A stretch of 64,000 bases of DNA from Lentzea xinjiangensis (GTDB lineage Bacteria; Actinomycetota; Actinomycetes; Mycobacteriales; Pseudonocardiaceae), in NCBI RefSeq assembly GCF_900110955.1, contig NZ_FOFR01000010.1:62001-126000 (forward strand), given 5' to 3'. The position numbers and the translations under genes are program-made. Under the pieces are notes generated by a model. That model was not told the DNA's origin, ran no database searches, and worked only from the letters and a program-made list of their open reading frames with translations. Positions 52,146 through 61,143 of this stretch are shown here, one piece after another (the first letter of the stretch is position 1; each line of letters starts with the position of its first letter).

Positions 52146-52625
52146 GTGGCCGGGAAACCGTTGTGGCTGTGGCACTCCAGCACCGTCCAGGGAGAAGTCA
52201 CCGCAGCACAGGTGGACCGGTTGTGGCAGGCGTTCCTGCGCCGATTCGACCTGGAACACACGTTCCGGTTCTTCAGGCAGACCCTGGGCTGGCCCCGGCC
52301 CCGGCCCCGCATCCGCGACCCGCAGGCGGCGGATCGGTGGACCTGGCTGATGATCGCCGCCTACACCCAGCTCCGGTCCGGCCGGTCTCTGGTGGAGGAT
52401 CGGCGCCGCCCCTGGAACGCGCACCGGCCACACCCGCCGGCTGTCCCCGGCCCGCGTCCGCCGTGGATTTCGTGCGATCCGACCGATGATCGCCTCGCCC
52501 ACGAACGCGCCGAGGTCCTGCCGGCCAGGTCCGGAGGCCCAGCCGGGTCACGAAACCGGCTTCCGTCACAACACCATGAGCCCGGCAGGACCTCGACAAC
52601 GGACATCAAAGATCGAAACTCAAGC
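52146..52625 (+). mobile_element. C-terminal fragment of an NF041680-like transposase
   Basis: KPLWLWHSSTVQGEVTAAQV, DRLWQAFLRRFDLEHTFRFF, RQTLGWPRPRPRIRDPQAAD and WTWLMIAAYTQLR form the end of a large DDE transposase of actinomycetes; a frameshift near 52410 moves the reading to LSPARVRRGFRAIRP and the basic tail. The 5' two thirds are absent. The IS5-like element abuts its 3' end. Confidence 0.65.
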
Positions 52626-52627
52626 TC

Positions 52628-53518
52628 AGAACTCCTGACTCAATGAGAGGTTGCGGAGTCGGCGCCAGCAGATGATGCCGCAGACCAGGCTGAGGAAGGC
52701 TTCGTGGATGTCGTCGCGGATCTCCCAGCGGGTCCGCAGGCGGCGGAACCAGTGCCGCAGTGCGAAGGTCTGCTCGACGACCCAGCGGTGACGCCCAGTC
52801 CGGAGCCGTGTTCGCTGCCGCGACGGGCGATCACAGGCGTGATGCCCTCGTCGCGCACCAGCGTGCGGTACTTGTCGTGGTCGTAGCCACGGTCGGCGTA
52901 CAGCGCGTCGGGCCGGAACCGTGGCCGGCCGCGTTTGCCGCGCACCGGCGGGATCTGCTCGATCAGCGGCATAAGCTGGGTGACGTCATTGCGGTTCCCG
53001 CCGGTGAGCGAGACGGCCAGCGGGATGCCGTGTCCTTCGGTGATCAGGTGGTGCTTCGAGCCCGTTCTGGCGCGGTCGACCGGGCTCGCGCCCGTTTTGG
53101 GCCGCCTTTGAGCGCGCGGACGTGCGAGCCGTCGATCACCGCCCGCGACCGGTCCAGCGCATCCGCCGCGTTGAGTTCGGCCAGCAGATTCTCGTGCAGC
53201 CGCTGCCAGACCCCGGCCTGATGCCAGTCGCGCAGCCGCCGCCAGGCGGTCATCCCGGAGCCGAAGCCCAACTCCTGCGGCAGGAACTCCCACGGAATCC
53301 CGGTGTAGAGCACGAACAGGATGCCGCACAACACCTTGCGGTCATCCAGCCGCTTGCGCCCCGGATGGTCCGCACGACGCGGCACCACCGGGAGCAGCGG
53401 CTCGATCCGCGCCCACGACTCGTCGGACACGATCCAGGGAAGCCGCTCGCCCTTCCTCACATCGTGATCAACACATCGACGATCAAACTTGCTCCAAGAT
53501 CATTCTGTTAGGAGTTCT
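52628..53518 (-). mobile_element. IS5-family insertion sequence, frameshifted transposase
   Basis: Imperfect inverted repeats bound the element: AGAACTCCTGACTCAATGA (52628-52646) and TCATTCTGTTAGGAGTTCT (53500-53518), 15 of 19 bases complementary. The transposase (ATG 53460 to stop 52626) reads DESWARIEPLLPVVPRRADH, VIDGSHVRALKGG, then after a shift near 53095 KHHLITEGHGIPLAVSLTGG and DALYADRGYDHDKYRTLV, then after a second shift near 52805 HRWVVEQTFALRHWFRRL. DDE residues are in VIDGSH, YADRGYD and the last VEQT block. Two frameshifts make it inactive unless one is programmed. Confidence 0.85.
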
Positions 53519-53893
53519 TACTGCGTCCTCGCTGGTGCTGAGCCACATCGCGCGCAGTCGGGCTCGCGATCAGTTGATCTACCAGCCTGCAACCGATCAC
53601 GCCGGACACGCAGCCGGTGGCCGCGGCGTGGACAAGTAGGACTGCGTTCGCTGCCTGGACGTGAGCCGCGCTGAATGTTCGACGGGCTGCCGTCATGTTG
53701 CATGCGGACAGCCCACGGGGCTCCTCGGATCTCGCCAGCTTCGGCCGGACGCTAGGAGCGCAATGTTTCGCATGGCGTTGCCCGATCTTGTCGTCGCACC
53801 AAAGGCCGGTCAGGCAGACCTCATCGAACTGCGACGACTGCACTTGACCGGCGGTGAACGCCGGACCCTGCGCCACAGCACCGCGTTGGTCGA
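53519..53893. other. gap between the IS element and lacI
   Basis: This 375-bp stretch has open frames on both strands but no protein family I can recognise. It marks the right border of the debris region. Confidence 0.4.
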
Positions 53894-54925
53894 TCATTCA
53901 GCGCGTTGTACGCGCCCCACAGTGCTGTGGCGGGCGATCAGCCGGTGCGAGGCGCGTACCTCTATGCCGGGCAGTGGTTCCTTGTTGCCGATGCGCATGA
54001 GCAGCCTTTCCACCGCCGTCGTGGCGATGGCGTCCTTGTCCGGAGAGATGGTGCTGATCGCCGGGTTGGCATAGCGGCCTTCGTCGATGTCGTCGTAGCC
54101 GATCAGCGCAATGTCCTCGGGCACCCGCAACCCCCTTTCCAGCACCTCGTGCAACGCGCCGAGAGCCACCGTGTCGTTGTAGCCGAAAGCGGCGTCCGGC
54201 GGGTCGTCCCGGTCGAGCAGCGCTCGCATGGCGGCTGCACCGTCGGCACGGTTGAACCGGCGCGTCTGGACGATCAGCGACTCGTCCACCGGCAGACCGG
54301 CGTCCGCGTGGGCCTGCCGGTAGCCGAGGGTGCGCAACTGCGCCGCCTCGCCGGTCGGGTACGGCTGGTCGCCTATCGCGGCGATCCGACGTCTGCCCAG
54401 ACCGATCAGATGCGCTGTGGCCTCACGGGACGCCTCGACGTCGTTGATGCCCACGTGGTCGAAGAAGGCGTTGGACGACCGCTCGCCGAGGAGGACGAGC
54501 GGAAACGTCGGGTCGCTCTCGGCCAGGTCCTCCTGCGCCAAGCCGAGCGGGCTGTAGATCATTCCGTCGAACAGGGCCGCCCGTGCGCCGCGCCGGATCA
54601 GTTCTCGCTCGTGGGTGGGATCGCCGTCGGTCTGGTCGATCAGCACGTGGTAGCCACGCTCGCGGGCCCTGGGGATGATCGCCTGCAGCAGTTCGGAGAA
54701 GTAGGGCACGTCCAGGAAGGGAACCACTACCGCGATCTGCCCTGACCGGCCGTTCGCCAGGTTGCGGGCCAGCACGTTGGGCCGGTAGCCCAGCTCCTTG
54801 ATCGCCTTCTCGACCTTCTCGCGGGTGGGCTCGGTGACCGGTGCGTAGCCGTTGACCACGTTCGACACCGTGCGCGCGGACACCCCCGCGAGTTGGGCAA
54901 CGTCACGCAGCGTGGCATCGCGCAT
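53894..54925 (-). CDS. LacI-family repressor of arabinan/arabinose genes
   Basis: This 343-aa LacI regulator has the N-terminal helix-turn-helix (TLRDVAQLAGVSARTVSNVV, then hinge helix YRPNVLARNLANGRSG) and a sugar-binding periplasmic-fold domain (GMIYSPLG, FGYNDTVALGALHEVL, IGYDDIDEGRYANP). ATG 54925 is chosen because the helix-turn-helix follows at residue 5. It is divergent from the ABC transporter operon; the 372-bp gap has three copies of one palindrome, its likely operators. Ligand is probably arabinose or an arabino-oligosaccharide (inference from neighbours). Confidence 0.9.
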   Translation of the reverse strand: MRDATLRDVAQLAGVSARTVSNVVNGYAPVTEPTREKVEKAIKELGYRPNVLARNLANGRSGQIAVVVPFLDVPYFSELLQAIIPRARERGYHVLIDQTDGDPTHERELIRRGARAALFDGMIYSPLGLAQEDLAESDPTFPLVLLGERSSNAFFDHVGINDVEASREATAHLIGLGRRRIAAIGDQPYPTGEAAQLRTLGYRQAHADAGLPVDESLIVQTRRFNRADGAAAMRALLDRDDPPDAAFGYNDTVALGALHEVLERGLRVPEDIALIGYDDIDEGRYANPAISTISPDKDAIATTAVERLLMRIGNKEPLPGIEVRASHRLIARHSTVGRVQRAE

Positions 54926-54961
54926 CGGCTCACTCCGTCGGACCGGCGCGGCGGCCCACCG

Positions 54962-55117
54962 CTGCAGCGCTGCAAAGCAGTGTGCCTGCCGATCCTCGCC
55001 ACGACAAGCCCAGCCCACCGAGGAGCGTGGAGCCTGGCGAGCCTCGAGCTCAAATGGCGTCAGATTGGGCCTTGCAGCGCAGCAAAAGGCGGGCCATAGT
55101 GCTTTGCAGCGCAGCAA
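54962..55117. promoter_or_regulatory. three LacI-type operators in the divergent gap
   Basis: CTGCAGCGCTGCAA (54962-54975), TTGCAGCGCAGCAA (55072-55085) and TTGCAGCGCAGCAA (55104-55117) fit TTGCWGCGCWGCAA. The last two are 32 bp apart, about three helical turns, and the first is 36 bp from the lacI start. The rest of the 54926-55297 gap shows no gene. Confidence 0.7.
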
Positions 55118-55297
55118 GACCCATTGCCACGGTGGCAGCCTCGGTCGGTTCACTCGGCCCGCCAGCCCGTGGTGCAGCACCGCACAGACCTCAGGGGTCC
55201 TCGATTCGTGCCTCACGGGGTCGCCGCAATCCCGATCACTCACCGTGATGGCGATCGCGCATGCACTGACGCATGACGCGATGGAAAGGCGCTGATC

Positions 55298-56611
55298 ATG
55301 CTCAGCACCAGATGGATCGCGAAACTCCGCGCAGGGCTCGTCGTCACCGGCTTGCTCGCCGTGGCCGCGTGCGGCGGAGCCGCCGACAACGCCGACGGGC
55401 CTGTGCGCGTGTCGGTCTGGGCCTGGTACCCGGAGTTCAAGGGCGTGGTCGACGCGTTCAACGCCTCCCACGAGGACATCCAGGTCGACTGGACCAACGT
55501 CGGCACCGGCCCTGACCAGTACGCCAAGCTCAAAACGGCGTTCACCGCCGGCAAGGGCGCACCGGACGTGGCGATGGTCGAGTTCCAGCAGATCCCGACG
55601 TTCGTCATCCTCGACGCGCTGGTGGACATGGGGCAGTACGGCGCCAATGACGACAAGAGCCTCTACGCCGAATGGGCGTGGAGCCAGGCCACCGACGGCG
55701 ACAAGGTCTACGCCATCCCGGTGGACGGCGGACCGATGGCGCTGATGTACCGGAAGGACCTCTTCGACCAGCACGGCATCCCGGTGCCGACGACCTGGCA
55801 GGAGTACGCCGACGCGGCGGCGAAGATCAAGGCCGTCGACCCGAACGCCTATGTCGCGAGCTTCGGCAGTGACGGCGGATGGCTCAACGGGCTGATGTGG
55901 CAGGCGGGTTGCCGGCCGTACGGCTACTCGCAGGCCAAGGCCAAGGACCAGGTGAAGATCAACCTGACCGCGCCCGAGTGCGAGAAGGTCGTCAAGCTGT
56001 ACGGCGACCTGGTGGACAAGGGCCTGATGGCCAAGGACAAGTTCTTCACCGCCGACGCCACCGCGGCGCTGGACTCCGGCAAGTACTGGACCTGGGCCGC
56101 GGCCGGCTGGACGCCGGGTTACGTGGCCGGCTCGCTCAAGAACACCGCGGGCAAGTGGGCGGTCGCGCCGATGCCGCAGTGGACCGCGGGCGCCGACGAG
56201 CAGGGCGACTGGGGCGGTTCGACGTTCACCGTGACCAAGCAGGCCAAGAACCCGCAGGCGGCGGCCACGGTGGCCCGCGAGTTGTTCGGCCGCTCGAAGA
56301 CCGCGTGGGACATCGGGCTGAACAAGGCGTTCCTCTACCCGCTGGTGAAGGAGGTCGCGGCCGATCCGGCGTTCACCGGCAAGGCGTACGACTTCTTCAA
56401 CGGTCAGAAGGTGAACGAGATCTTCGTGCCGGTGTCGGGAAAGCTGGGCGAGTTCCAGTACACGCCGTTCCAGGACTTCGTCTTCCAGGACCTCAACGAC
56501 CGCGCCGCCGAGGCGATGTCGGGCAGCAGGCAGTGGAGCACGGTGCTGGGGGAGACGCAGAAGAACGTCGTCGCGTACGCCGAGAAGCAGGGCTTCAAGG
56601 TCAGCCGGTAG
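55298..56611 (+). CDS. sugar ABC transporter substrate-binding lipoprotein
   Basis: This 437-aa protein has a lipoprotein signal ending LLAVAAC (lipid-anchored Cys at about 25) and an extracellular family 1 solute-binding fold: VSVWAWYPEFKGVVDAFN, APDVAMVEFQQIPTFV, GGPMALMYRKDLFDQHGI and PTTWQEYADAAAKIK. It would capture arabinose oligomers outside the membrane and deliver them to the two permeases downstream. First gene of the operon controlled from the divergent gap. Confidence 0.9.
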   Translation: MLSTRWIAKLRAGLVVTGLLAVAACGGAADNADGPVRVSVWAWYPEFKGVVDAFNASHEDIQVDWTNVGTGPDQYAKLKTAFTAGKGAPDVAMVEFQQIPTFVILDALVDMGQYGANDDKSLYAEWAWSQATDGDKVYAIPVDGGPMALMYRKDLFDQHGIPVPTTWQEYADAAAKIKAVDPNAYVASFGSDGGWLNGLMWQAGCRPYGYSQAKAKDQVKINLTAPECEKVVKLYGDLVDKGLMAKDKFFTADATAALDSGKYWTWAAAGWTPGYVAGSLKNTAGKWAVAPMPQWTAGADEQGDWGGSTFTVTKQAKNPQAAATVARELFGRSKTAWDIGLNKAFLYPLVKEVAADPAFTGKAYDFFNGQKVNEIFVPVSGKLGEFQYTPFQDFVFQDLNDRAAEAMSGSRQWSTVLGETQKNVVAYAEKQGFKVSR

Positions 56612-56677
56612 TGCCCCGAGGCCTGCCGCGGCTCGTAGTTCGCGGCAGGCCGACCACCCCAGTCCAGGAGGTCCCCC

Positions 56678-57643
56678 GTGACGCGGTCCATACCGATCAC
56701 GGCACCCGCGGTCGACGACCTGCCGCCGTCTCCCCGTCCGGTCGAGAGCAAACCACGACGGAGACGGCGCCGGGTCACCGCGCACCCGGTGGCCGGAGCA
56801 CTGTTCGTACTGCCGTTCTTCCTCGTCGTCGTCGCGTTCCTGATCGTGCCACTCGGCTACGCGTTCTGGCTCAGCCTGTCCAGCAAGAGCCTCGCGCTCG
56901 GCACCCGGTTCACCGGCATCGACAACTACGTGCGCGCGTTCACCGACCCTGTCCTGCTGGACGGCCTGTGGCGGGTCGTCCTCTTCGGACTGGTGCAGAT
57001 CCCCGTCATGCTCGGCATCGCGCTGGCCGGAGCGTTGACGCTCGACGCCGTCACGACGAAGTTCGCCGTGGCGTTCCGGCTCATCGCGTTCATGCCCTAC
57101 GCCGTGCCGGCCGTCGTCGGCGCGCTCATGTGGGGCTTTTTGTACAGCCGCACGTTCGGCCCGTTCGCGGACCTGCCGACGCTCCTCGGCGGCGACCCGA
57201 TCGACTTCTTCAGCGCCTCGTTGCTGCTGGTGTCGCTCGGCAACATCGTGACCTGGGCGTGGACCGGCTACAACATGATCATCCTGTACTCGGCGTTGCA
57301 GGGCGTGCCGCGCGAGATGTACGAGTCCGCGGTCATCGACGGGGCGACGCCGGTGCAGATCGCGTTGCGGGTCAAGGTGCCCGCGATCAAGCAGGCCATC
57401 TCGCTGGCCGCGATCTTCACCGTCATCGGCACCATGCAGTTCTTCACCGAACCGCAGATCATGGCCCGGTTCGCGCCGCAGATCTCGGCCGGCTACACAC
57501 CGAACCTCTACGCCTACAACCAGGCGTTCGCCTACTCGGACTTCAACTACTCGGCCGCACTCTCGTTCACGCTCGGTTTCGTGGTGTTCGTGGTGGCCTA
57601 CGCGTTCGTGTTCGTCAACCGCAGGCGGGGAGCACGCTCATGA
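56678..57643 (+). CDS. sugar ABC transporter permease (MalF type)
   Basis: This 321-aa inner-membrane protein has a basic N-terminal tail and six predicted helices. The EAA loop EMYESAVIDGATPVQIALRV contacts the ATPase. GTG 56678 has AGGAGGT 6 nt upstream. It overlaps the second permease gene (ATGA). No ATPase gene is in the window, so a shared MsiK-type ATPase elsewhere is expected. Confidence 0.9.
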   Translation: MTRSIPITAPAVDDLPPSPRPVESKPRRRRRRVTAHPVAGALFVLPFFLVVVAFLIVPLGYAFWLSLSSKSLALGTRFTGIDNYVRAFTDPVLLDGLWRVVLFGLVQIPVMLGIALAGALTLDAVTTKFAVAFRLIAFMPYAVPAVVGALMWGFLYSRTFGPFADLPTLLGGDPIDFFSASLLLVSLGNIVTWAWTGYNMIILYSALQGVPREMYESAVIDGATPVQIALRVKVPAIKQAISLAAIFTVIGTMQFFTEPQIMARFAPQISAGYTPNLYAYNQAFAYSDFNYSAALSFTLGFVVFVVAYAFVFVNRRRGARS

Positions 57644-58503
57644 CCAGCGGCGGAGCCAGCAACACGAGGGGAAAGACCTGGCTCCCGCATCTCCTGATGG
57701 GTGCGGGCATCCTGTACTTCCTGGTGCCGCTGCTCTGGGTGGTCATCGCGGCCACCAAGAGCCAGCCGGACCTGCTCGACAGCCCGGCGCTGTGGTTCGC
57801 CGAGTTCAACCTGGTGGAGAACATCGAGCAGCTGTTCAGCGAGGACGGCGGTGTCTACGGCGGTTGGCTGGTCAACACAGCGCTGTACGCGGGGCTCAGC
57901 GCTCTGGGCGCGACCGCACTCGCCGCCGCCGCGGGCTACGGACTGGCGCGGTTCTCGTTCATGGGCAAGAAGTTCTTCGAAACCGCGTTGCTCGGCATGA
58001 TCATGGTGCCGGCCACCGCACTGGTGCTGCCGACGTACCTGATCCTGTCCGAACTCGGCATCGTCAACACCATGTGGGCGGTCGTCCTGCCATCGCTGCT
58101 CAGCCCGTTCGGCGCGTACCTGGTCCGCGTCTACGTGGACGAGAGCGTGCCGGTGGAGCTGATCGATGCCGCGCGCATCGACCGGGCGGGCGAGTTGCGC
58201 ATCTTCTGGCAGATCGTGCTGCCCATGATGCGCCCCGCGCTCGTCACCGTCTTCCTGTTCACCCTGGTGGCGACGTGGAACAACTACTTCCTGCCGCTGG
58301 TGATGCTCAGCGACGCCGACCTCTACCCGCTGACCGTCGGGTTGACCACCTGGTTCAACACCGCACAGCAGGACGCCGGGAACCGGATGCTGTTCAACCT
58401 CGTCGTGACCGGCTCACTGCTGGCCATCGTCCCGCTCGTCGTCGCCTTCGTCCTGTTGCAGCGCTTCTGGCGCAGCGGGGCGGCGGCAGGCGCTGTGAAG
58501 TAG
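57640..58503 (+). CDS. sugar ABC transporter permease (MalG type)
   Basis: This 287-aa protein with six helices is the second permease. The EAA loop is VPVELIDAARIDRAGELRIF, and NTALYAGLSALGATALAAAA and LATWNNYFLPLVM-like segments are typical. It overlaps the first permease by 4 nt and precedes abfA by 7 nt. Confidence 0.9.
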   Translation: MTSGGASNTRGKTWLPHLLMGAGILYFLVPLLWVVIAATKSQPDLLDSPALWFAEFNLVENIEQLFSEDGGVYGGWLVNTALYAGLSALGATALAAAAGYGLARFSFMGKKFFETALLGMIMVPATALVLPTYLILSELGIVNTMWAVVLPSLLSPFGAYLVRVYVDESVPVELIDAARIDRAGELRIFWQIVLPMMRPALVTVFLFTLVATWNNYFLPLVMLSDADLYPLTVGLTTWFNTAQQDAGNRMLFNLVVTGSLLAIVPLVVAFVLLQRFWRSGAAAGAVK

Positions 58504-58510
58504 GAGAACC

Positions 58511-60016
58511 GTGCTCAACGCTTCCCTGGTCCTCAACCCCCACTACGTCATCGCGCCGGTGCGACGCCGGCTCTTCGGGTCGTTCGTCGAACACATGGGC
58601 CGCTGCGTCTACACCGGCATCTACGAGCCCGGCCACCCGACCGCCGACGAGGACGGTTTCCGCGGCGACGTGCTGGGACTGACCCGTGAGCTCGGGGTCG
58701 AGCTGGTCCGGTACCCCGGCGGCAACTTCGTGTCCGGCTACCGCTGGGAGGACGGTGTCGGCCCGGTCGCCGAGCGCCCGGTGCGCCGCGAACTCGCGTG
58801 GCACAGCCTCGAGACGAACGAGGTCGGCATCGACGAGTTCGTCCGCTGGGCACACAAGGCCGGCGTCGAGGTGATGTACGCGGTGAACCTCGGCACCCGC
58901 GGCGTCGCCGAAGCGCTCGACGTGCACGAGTACATGAACCACGAAGGCGGCACGCACCTGTCGGAGCTGCGCAGGGCGAACGGTTCCAAGGCACCCCACG
59001 GGGTGCAGATGTGGTGCCTTGGCAACGAGATGGACGGCCCGTGGCAGCTCGGCCACAAGACCGCCCACGAGTACGGACGGCTGGCCGCCGAAACGGCCCG
59101 CGCGTTGCGGCAGGCCGAACCGGGACTGGAACTGGTGGCGTGCGGCAGTTCGAACTCGGCCATGCCCACGTTCGGCGAGTGGGAGTCCACCGTGCTTGAG
59201 CTGACGTACGAGCAGGTGGATCACATCTCCCTGCACGCCTATTACGAGGTGCTCGACGGTGACGTGGACAGCTTCCTCGCCTCCGCGGTGGACATGGACC
59301 ACTTCATCGACAGCGTCGTCGCCACGGCGGACGCGGTCGGCGCGCGGCTGAAGAGCGACAAGCGCATCACGTTGTCGTTCGACGAGTGGAACGTCTGGTA
59401 CATGAAGCGGTTCCACGCCACGCCGCGCACCGAGTGGGAGGTCGCGCCGCGCGTCATCGAGGACCAGTACGACGTGAACGACGCGGTCGTCGTCGGCAAC
59501 CTGCTGATGTCGCTGCTGCGGCACAGCGACCGGGTGGCCGTGGCGTGCCAGGCGCAGCTGGTCAACGTGATCGCGCCGATCCGCAGCGAGCCGGGCGGAC
59601 CGGCGTGGCGCCAGACGATCTTCCACCCGTTCGCGTTGACCTCGCGGTTGGCGCGTGGGCAGGTGCTGCGGGTGGAGACGTCCTCGCCGACGTACTGGAC
59701 CAAGCGCTTCGGTGACGTCCCCGTCGTGGACGCGGTCGCGACGCACGACGCGGAAACGGGCGGCACGGTGGTGTTCATGGTCAACCGGCATCAGTCCGAG
59801 CCGGTGGAACTCCGGGCGGATCTGGCCGCGTTCGGTGAGGTGATGGTGGCCGAGGCGTGGACCGTGCACGACGAGGACGGTGCGGCGACCAACACGGAAG
59901 CCGATCCGGACCGCGTCGTCCCGCGACCGCACAAGACCGGCATCACCGATGGCGACCTGCACGTCGTCCTGCCGCCCAGGTCCTGGACCGCCGTCCGCCT
60001 CACCGGCGGTCAGTAG
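58511..60016 (+). CDS. abfA: GH51 alpha-L-arabinofuranosidase, intracellular
   Basis: This 501-aa enzyme removes terminal arabinofuranosyl units from arabino-oligosaccharides. The acid/base E173 is in WCLGNEMDGPWQ and the nucleophile E292 in SFDEWNVWY; RLFGSFVEHMGRCVYTGIYE and VRYPGGNFVSGYRWEDG are strong GH51 marks. No signal peptide, so it works in the cytoplasm on imported sugars. Last gene of the ABC operon; its stop overlaps the convergent pseudogene. Confidence 0.95.
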   Translation: MLNASLVLNPHYVIAPVRRRLFGSFVEHMGRCVYTGIYEPGHPTADEDGFRGDVLGLTRELGVELVRYPGGNFVSGYRWEDGVGPVAERPVRRELAWHSLETNEVGIDEFVRWAHKAGVEVMYAVNLGTRGVAEALDVHEYMNHEGGTHLSELRRANGSKAPHGVQMWCLGNEMDGPWQLGHKTAHEYGRLAAETARALRQAEPGLELVACGSSNSAMPTFGEWESTVLELTYEQVDHISLHAYYEVLDGDVDSFLASAVDMDHFIDSVVATADAVGARLKSDKRITLSFDEWNVWYMKRFHATPRTEWEVAPRVIEDQYDVNDAVVVGNLLMSLLRHSDRVAVACQAQLVNVIAPIRSEPGGPAWRQTIFHPFALTSRLARGQVLRVETSSPTYWTKRFGDVPVVDAVATHDAETGGTVVFMVNRHQSEPVELRADLAAFGEVMVAEAWTVHDEDGAATNTEADPDRVVPRPHKTGITDGDLHVVLPPRSWTAVRLTGGQ

Positions 60017-61073
60017 CCGATGCGGAAGGTGGCGTCATGGCGGTCGGCCGCCGCCGACCCGGTCGAGATCGGGTCGATGCGCAGCGCGTAGCCGGAACCC
60101 CGGATGTGGCGGTCGGGGAAGTTGTGGGAGCAGAACGAGGTCCACGCCGAGTCGGCGAGTCCCGCGACGCGGTGGAAGGTGGCGTCGGCGGCGAAGGCCG
60201 AGCTGCCGTCGTTCACGGCCAGGACGAATGCGTAGTCGACGTGGCGCAGGTAGCGGTCGGGGTGGTTGAGCGAGCGGAACGAGATGGCCGCCGAGGACAC
60301 CAGGCCCGGGACGAGCTGCCACATCGCGTCCTGGTACGGGTCGAACGGGTAGGGGTCGATGCGCGCGGCGTTGCCGGTGTGCCGGATGCTTGGCGTCGAG
60401 CGGCTGGCTGTACTGGGCCTTGGTCAGCGGCGGCCACGAGCCGGTGGCGATGTTGCCCGAGCGCCAGGCGCACAGCTCGCCGTTGACGGGGGAGAACGAG
60501 TCGCCCCACAGCCACCACTCGTTGCGGTCGTGGGCTTTGACCACGACCGGGGTCTCGATGCCGCCGTTCACCACGCCGGCGGTGTAGGTGCCCCGGTCGA
60601 AGCTGCGCGGGGTGAGGTGGAGGATCGGGCGCCGCAGAGGCGGCCGTCGCTGAAGCTCTTGTAGTACAGGTAGTTCGCGTAGAAGGCGTCGCGCCGCCGC
60701 TGTTGGCGGAGTAGAGGATGCCGTACTGGTTGCGCGAGGCGTCTCAGAACGCCTCCGGTGCCCACGTGTGAGTCGGCGTGGAGTGCATTTTCAGTCGTCG
60801 GTACCCGGTGAACGACCGCAGGTCGGCGGAGTCCCAGGCGTGGATGTACTGGTTCTGGCGGGTGAAGTCGGTGCCGGTCAGATCGGCGGCCAGCACGACG
60901 AACCCGCCGTTCTGCTTGCGCATGATGAACGGGTCCCGCTGACCCTTGGTACCCGCCGTGGGGGTGGCCACCGGGGTGCCCTGGTTGAGCGGCATCCAGT
61001 TCAGGTCGTCGGTGCTCACCGCCAGGGCCACCGCGGCCACCCCACCGGCGAGAGAAGTGCGTCGTCGCACCAC
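60010..61073 (-). pseudogene. decayed secreted GH43 enzyme with AbfB (CBM42) domain
   Basis: From ATG 61073 the reading starts with a signal peptide (RRRTSLAGGVAAVALAVS) and a GH43 N-terminal part (GQRDPFIMRKQNGGFVVLAA, QYIHAWDSADLRSF, THTWAPEAF), then hits TGA at 60744. Shifted frames continue with NQYGILYSAN, AFYANYLYYKSFSDG, NEWWLWGDSFSPVNGELCAW and an AbfB arabinose-binding domain (NHPDRYLRHVDYAFVLA, SHNFPDRHIRGSGYALRIDP). At least one stop and three frameshifts, plus a short propeller region, show loss of function. Confidence 0.8.
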
Positions 61074-61143
61074 TGGACGTCTCCTGTCCGGAGCGACGGA
61101 GATGGCCGGCGGCGAGGGCCGCCGGCCATCGGAGGGTGATCGA

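Noticed and set aside
40930-53500. Short direct repeats in the island as a CRISPR array
   Set aside because: No evenly spaced repeats with unique spacers and no cas genes; repeated words come from transposase fragments and the palindrome.
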